In this document: positions 5,144-8,425 of the stretch, in pieces
How the letters are laid out: every line of letters begins with the position of its first letter
Numbering within the stretch: position 1 is the first letter of the stretch
NCBI GenBank assembly: GCA_018060305.1
Contig: JAGOWF010000114.1
Span: forward strand, 1 to 8,425
Direction: 5' to 3'
DNA: 8,425 bases
Source: Pyrinomonadaceae bacterium
GTDB lineage: Bacteria > Acidobacteriota > Blastocatellia > Pyrinomonadales > Pyrinomonadaceae
Made by a program: the position numbers and the translations under genes
The notes under the pieces: generated by a model
What the model was told of the DNA's origin: nothing
The model's input: the letters and a program-made list of their open reading frames with translations, nothing else
Database searches by the model: none

Positions 5144-6055
5144 TTAGTGACCGTTGTTGACATACTGAATGCAGTCGCCCTGATTTTTGAACGTCGAGCC
5201 ATCGAGACGGCTGAGAGTCCTCCAGCCGTTATTCTTGCATGCGTTCGCGCTTGACGGCGGGTTTGCTGCATTGAACTTAACTACGGATTTGTAGCCAGTC
5301 CAGCATCCGGAATCGAGTCTGAATGTACCACTTCCACCAATACCACCATCACAGTAATAACCCGCAGTGAGAGTGTTCCAGTACGCATCATTCGGCGCCG
5401 GGTCGGTTCCGACCGTTGGGGTGCCTCCCAATGCGACATTCAACGAATCATATCCGCATCCCTGAGGAGTTGAAAAGCACGGAGCCCCCGTGCCGATTGG
5501 TGAGTAGCCCCAGCTAGTCGTGTTATACGCGATTCCGTAAATCACTTGATTCGGGACGGTGAGCCCGCTCAGGTTAAATGTGATATTCGTCGCAAAGCCA
5601 TTGTAGCAAGCGGCATCAGCAACGCTATACCATCGTCCGTCGCCGCAGTTTAGCGGGTCTGCCGATGGCCGAAATGGTATCGCGAAAGTCTGCGTTACAG
5701 ATCCGACCAGGCTTCCTACCGCGTTCCCAAGACCAACATTATAGATGTTAAGCGTAATCGGGTGCGTAAATGTGGCCCCCGACGTTGTGACACAGTCTCC
5801 GCCGTACCAGCTTCCGCTTTCGCATCCCCAGCTACTCATTGTTTGGGTGACCGTGAGTAGTTTTCTTCCCGTCCCCGCAAACTGAACGCGGTCACCAACT
5901 TCTGCGGTTTGCTGCGCCTGAAACGGCTGACTCGGGAAGTTCCCCGGCATTGGGGCCGGGATCGAATTGAAGATAGTGAATCCCTGACCAAACGCAGCCG
6001 ACACTGAAACGGCCATAGCGAGGGATAAAGTTAGCATTAAAGACTTTACTTTCAT
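5144..6055 (-). CDS. secreted Cys-rich protein with C-terminal CxxNGW...FKNQGxC motif
   Basis: This 303-residue protein starts at the ATG at 6055, ten bases after AGGAG. A signal peptide (MKVKSLMLTLSLAMAVSVSA) is probably cut near residues 20-23. The mature chain is rich in Gly, Thr, Asn and aromatic residues and has many cysteines in pairs (WGCESGSWYGGDC, LNCGDGRWYSVADAAC, PCFSTPQGC, YYCDGG...SGCW), suggesting disulfides in an exported, strand-rich protein. The last 31 residues hold CKNNGW (273-278), then FKNQGDCIQYV (289-299). I recall this C-x2-[GN]GW...FKNQG-x-C pattern as a tail on many exported hypothetical proteins; its function is unknown to me. I recognise no enzyme motif. It lies upstream of, and co-directional with, the beta-helix gene. 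Confidence 0.85.
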   Translation of the reverse strand: MKVKSLMLTLSLAMAVSVSAAFGQGFTIFNSIPAPMPGNFPSQPFQAQQTAEVGDRVQFAGTGRKLLTVTQTMSSWGCESGSWYGGDCVTTSGATFTHPITLNIYNVGLGNAVGSLVGSVTQTFAIPFRPSADPLNCGDGRWYSVADAACYNGFATNITFNLSGLTVPNQVIYGIAYNTTSWGYSPIGTGAPCFSTPQGCGYDSLNVALGGTPTVGTDPAPNDAYWNTLTAGYYCDGGIGGSGTFRLDSGCWTGYKSVVKFNAANPPSSANACKNNGWRTLSRLDGSTFKNQGDCIQYVNNGH

Positions 6056-6300
6056 TTTGAAGTTTCTCCTTTATTCTGCGAGAGACGTCATCGTCTCTGA
6101 ATCTGGCACTGCCCGAAGAAGCAGAGCGGCCGAATTACCGCGCGTCTGAAAGGGCAGTTCAGGCTGTGTAAATCTATACAATAAAAGGTTCTGCGAACTT
6201 AGCAGACGACGGATGCCATTGTCAATACCTACTTTCAGTGGCGGACTCGATCGCTGACAGATCAAAACTGTCCGACCGGAAACGGCTCTTTGGCATACAG
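6056..6300 (-). promoter_or_regulatory. upstream leader region of the Cys-rich secreted gene
   Basis: These 245 bases hold no convincing gene; a 64-codon minus-strand frame lacks family likeness. On the minus strand a TTGACA-like -35 occurs near 6220 with only a weak -10 after it, and a TATAGA-like -10 near 6172-6178. Closer to the gene, AGAGACG/CGTCTCT forms a perfect 7-bp hairpin with a 4-base loop (6081-6098), ten bases before the AGGAG. ACTGCCC (6108-6114) can pair with GGGCAGT (6152-6158) to close a larger loop. The leader may therefore be structured, but I match it to no known riboswitch. Confidence 0.45.
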
Positions 6301-6513
6301 CTAACGGGCTTTACCTTCTTTCAGACTATAGAGGTCGAAATATAACGAATGCCTAGCTCTTTCCGTAAAATCTTTATATCGCGTTGTCCGCAGGGCGAGT
6401 AGGTTGAGGATGAACTCAACGGTCAGGCGCGTGCCAGCGATCAACATGACGGACGGATCGAGTGTTATCCGTTCGAGTAATGCTAATCGGTTATACGGCG
6501 GTATTATCCACAC
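6301..6513 (-). pseudogene. decayed DUF433-family (antitoxin-like) gene
   Basis: The 70-codon frame contains NRLALLERITLDPSVM and then LIAGTRLTVEFILNLLAL. That is the DUF433 pattern 'ITxDPxVxxGKPxIxGTRxxVExILxLLA' with the GKP block missing between VM and LIAG, an apparent in-frame loss of about four codons. The rest (TTRYKDFTERARHSLYFDLY) only loosely resembles the usual 'DILxxYPxLTxEDIxACL' end. The only start is a GTG at 6513 inside a non-homologous leader, with no ribosome binding site; the family start would be near NRL, where the codon is TAT. DUF433 proteins are helix-turn-helix-like and are often paired with DUF5615 PIN-like toxins. No such toxin is seen here. It is probably a dead remnant lying just beyond the CapA stop. 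Confidence 0.6.
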
Positions 6514-6522
6514 GAACCAGAC

Positions 6523-7653
6523 CTATTGCTTGGTGTCGCTGCCTGGCGTGATCGTTCCGTCGTCACCTATTTTTGGGGCATTGGTTCCAAAGTCGGTTTC
6601 GGATAGAGTGCGGACGGTTTTTAGGCCTTGGTTTGTGGGATCCAATACCGGGATGCCTTTGCCTTCTTGGCGGCCGGAGTGGATCTTGCCGGAAAGGAAC
6701 TTGCCGGTTGCGTCGATCTTTACTTCGAGGGCCATTGTGAGGGCGGTTTCGGCGGCGAGGCCGAACCAGCCGTAGGTGCAAAAGTTGCCGAGGCTGTACA
6801 TTACGAGGCGGTCTTTGTAGATCTCCATGCCGCGCATCACGTGGGGGCCGTGGCCGAGGACGAGATCGGCACCGGCATCGACGACGGTGTGTGTAAAGAG
6901 CGGGAGATTGCCGCGATTCTCACCAAGGAATATCTCGTTGCGGCTGGGCACGTGTTGGGATCCCGTGCCCTCGGCCCCGCCGTGAAACGAGACGATGACG
7001 AGGTCGGCTTGTTTGGCGGCCTCAGTGACCAGCTGCCGCGCTCCGTCAATGTCGTTTATGCTGGGCATGCCGTTGTTGTGGCCAAAGGCGACAAAGGCGA
7101 CGCGTTTGCCCCGGGCGGTGAGATACGTGGTCGTGGCGGGCGGATCGAGACTGCCTGCGTATTTGATGCCCTGTTCGTCGAGCACCTTTTGCGTGCTGGC
7201 ACGGCCTTCGCGGCCGAAATCGCCCGCGTGGTTATTCGCCACGCTCATCACGTCAAAACCGGCGTCTTTCAGATACTTGCCGTAACGCGTTGGCATACGA
7301 AACGCAAAGCACTGCGTCGAGCCGGGCCGGCACTTGCCCGACGTGCCGCCGTCAACGATCGGCCCTTCGAGATTGCCAAACGCGATATCGGCCGCCGTGA
7401 GGATCGGCGTGAACGCCTTTAATAGCTCCGCGCCGTCATTTGGCGGCATCCGCGTGTCATTAGGAAACGGCGATCCCATCATAATGTCGCCCACGCCGAC
7501 GATCGTGATCGGCTCGGTATTCTTGGGCGTTGCCTCGGGCTGAGGGCCGTCGGCCGGCTCTCCGCTGCGGGCCGTTTTTGGCTGGCATGCGATGACGAGC
7601 AGAAAGACCAGGATCGCGCTCGCCGTGATCGAAAATAGCTTCGGATATGTCAT
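6523..7653 (-). CDS. CapA-family lipoprotein, metallophosphatase-like fold
   Basis: This 376-residue protein matches the CapA/PGA_cap family, named after the Bacillus poly-gamma-glutamate capsule protein. The N terminus is a lipoprotein signal (hydrophobic stretch then LVIAC, lipobox cysteine at 23), followed by a Pro/Glu-rich linker to about residue 46. The domain shows VGVGDIMMG (52-60), GNLEG (93-97), VMSVANNHAGDFG (135-147), VSFHGG (221-226), GADLVLGHGPHVMRG (261-275) and YSLGNF (286-291). These Asp/Asn/His positions fit the metal-binding sites of the calcineurin-like fold. Because the capB and capC synthesis genes are absent, a capsule role is not implied; an envelope hydrolase role is a guess. 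No Shine-Dalgarno is evident before the ATG at 7653. A long plus-strand frame inside it is a shadow. Confidence 0.92.
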   Translation of the reverse strand: MTYPKLFSITASAILVFLLVIACQPKTARSGEPADGPQPEATPKNTEPITIVGVGDIMMGSPFPNDTRMPPNDGAELLKAFTPILTAADIAFGNLEGPIVDGGTSGKCRPGSTQCFAFRMPTRYGKYLKDAGFDVMSVANNHAGDFGREGRASTQKVLDEQGIKYAGSLDPPATTTYLTARGKRVAFVAFGHNNGMPSINDIDGARQLVTEAAKQADLVIVSFHGGAEGTGSQHVPSRNEIFLGENRGNLPLFTHTVVDAGADLVLGHGPHVMRGMEIYKDRLVMYSLGNFCTYGWFGLAAETALTMALEVKIDATGKFLSGKIHSGRQEGKGIPVLDPTNQGLKTVRTLSETDFGTNAPKIGDDGTITPGSDTKQ

Positions 7654-7682
7654 AAGGAACCGTTTACCAACAGGTTGGATGC

Positions 7683-7733
7683 AAAAAGAGAATGGACAGA
7701 TTAAAGCAAATTTTGCCCGGTCTGTCCATTCTC
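7683..7733 (-). terminator. terminator with a 13-bp stem after the partial secreted gene
   Basis: GAGAATGGACAGA (7688-7700) and TCTGTCCATTCTC (7721-7733) are perfect inverted repeats of 13 bp around a 20-base loop, which itself holds a small GCAAA/TTTGC dyad. Read on the minus strand the stem is followed by five T. It lies 23 bases past the stop codon at 7757 and separates that gene from the CapA gene. Confidence 0.85.
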
Positions 7734-7756
7734 AGATAGGCGCGAGCGCCGAGGGG

Positions 7757-8425
7757 TCATGGATCGATCGCGTCGTTTTCGGCCCCGGCGATGAAGTCGA
7801 GGTCGGCGATGTTGTCGATCAGGGATACGACGCGGCTTGGGGTTTGGAAGATGAAACGGCGTTGGGTAACGGTGACAACATAGGTCTCGCCCGTCGCGAG
7901 GCCGTCGAACATATAGTAGCCGAATGAGCCTGTCTGGAAGATACGCGACTCGGGCAGTGAGTTGCCGGTGATGGTGACAGTGGCGTTGCGTATCGGCCGG
8001 CCGTCGGCGGTCAACACGCGGCCTGAGATATAGGCGTTGGCCGCTGTTGGAACCAGGAATTCGATACCCCAACCGCCGGCGATCACGCCTGAGCCTGTGC
8101 CCTGCTGCCGGACGTAGAGGCTCCAGACGCCGTTCGGGTCTGTCATGCCGTAGTTGCCAAACAGCGTCTGTGTGCCGGTGCCGCCGACGGTGCTGCCGGG
8201 CTCAGAGTATGGCCCGGCGGGGGCAGGCGCCGGGAAGTCCGTCACAGGCGTCGTCCAGCTTGTCGGCTCAAAGTTGCCCGTTGTCTGCGGGCTTGAGTCA
8301 TTGAGCACACCGGGGCCTGTGTCGCGGAAGCTCAGGGTCACCTCATCCTGCGGGTCCACGCCGCCCGCGTCGGCCATCAGTATGAACTTCTGCCCGCCGG
8401 GCCCGACCAGCAGCACATCGACATT
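7757..8425 (-). CDS. C-terminal part of a secreted protein: P-domain-like plus carboxypeptidase-regulatory-like domain
   Basis: The reading frame is open to the right edge, so the N terminus lies outside; 222 residues are visible. The first 130 or so (NVDVLLVGPGGQKFILMADA, then VTLSFRDTGPGVL, TLFGNYGMTDPNGVWSLYV and GGWGIEFLVP) resemble the jelly-roll P-domain-like modules found after proteases and on large exported proteins, in which 'GxWxLxVxD...GxxxGWxLxF' closes the domain. From about residue 132, ISGRVLTADGRPIRNATVTI, FGYYMFDGLATGETYVVTV and VVSLIDNIADLDFIA make a carboxypeptidase-regulatory-like beta-sandwich, the usual last module of surface proteins in Acidobacteriota. The chain stops shortly after, with no visible anchor. 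A GTG at 8416 is internal and not the true start. Confidence 0.85.
   Translation of the reverse strand, partial: NVDVLLVGPGGQKFILMADAGGVDPQDEVTLSFRDTGPGVLNDSSPQTTGNFEPTSWTTPVTDFPAPAPAGPYSEPGSTVGGTGTQTLFGNYGMTDPNGVWSLYVRQQGTGSGVIAGGWGIEFLVPTAANAYISGRVLTADGRPIRNATVTITGNSLPESRIFQTGSFGYYMFDGLATGETYVVTVTQRRFIFQTPSRVVSLIDNIADLDFIAGAENDAIDP

Noticed and set aside
6628..7422. 264-codon plus-strand frame
   Set aside because: It is the antisense shadow of the CapA gene, whose motifs and lipobox are clear on the minus strand.

Overview
The window is about 8.4 kb of bacterial chromosome with moderately high GC. Its composition, the carboxypeptidase-regulatory-like domain on a secreted protein at the right edge, and the dispersed short repeats fit an Acidobacteriota genome, perhaps a Blastocatellia/Pyrinomonadaceae relative. 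That assignment is inference from style, not from a marker gene.

Left part (1-3.75 kb, plus strand): a 131-aa conserved-looking hypothetical protein with an excellent Shine-Dalgarno, then a complete higBA toxin-antitoxin operon whose promoter carries a perfect 7-bp-arm inverted repeat (490-508), the probable HigA operator. Next comes a tract of five 7-bp repeats (1092-1126). It is followed by a large gene (1279-3512) fusing a PD-(D/E)XK nuclease-like N-terminal domain to an amino-methyltransferase (DPFGGSG and TDPPYG motifs) and a helical C-terminal domain. This gene is split by one frameshift near 2375-2385. It is bracketed by two copies of a 33-bp sequence in inverted orientation (1186-1218 and 3531-3563, 31/33 identical). 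A possible 58-aa protein follows.

Right part (4.0-8.4 kb, minus strand): reading leftward from the right edge there is the C-terminal 222 aa of a secreted protein (P-domain-like region plus carboxypeptidase-regulatory-like domain), a strong hairpin terminator, a CapA-family lipoprotein, a decayed DUF433-type antitoxin-like ORF lacking its GKP segment, and then two secreted-protein genes in tandem. The first of the pair (5144-6055) ends in a Cys-rich C-x3-GW...FKNQGxC tail. The second (4034-5083) is a right-handed parallel beta-helix protein. The two are separated by a hairpin with a displaced T-run that looks like an attenuator or leaky terminator, and the pair ends at a strong terminator (3978-4007).

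Functionally the left half is an accessory, defence-like island (toxin-antitoxin, nuclease-methyltransferase, inverted repeats). The right half encodes mainly envelope or exported proteins. The best candidate for something not well described is the single-polypeptide nuclease-methyltransferase gene between inverted repeats. Its frameshift means this copy is either broken, recoded, or affected by a base-calling error.
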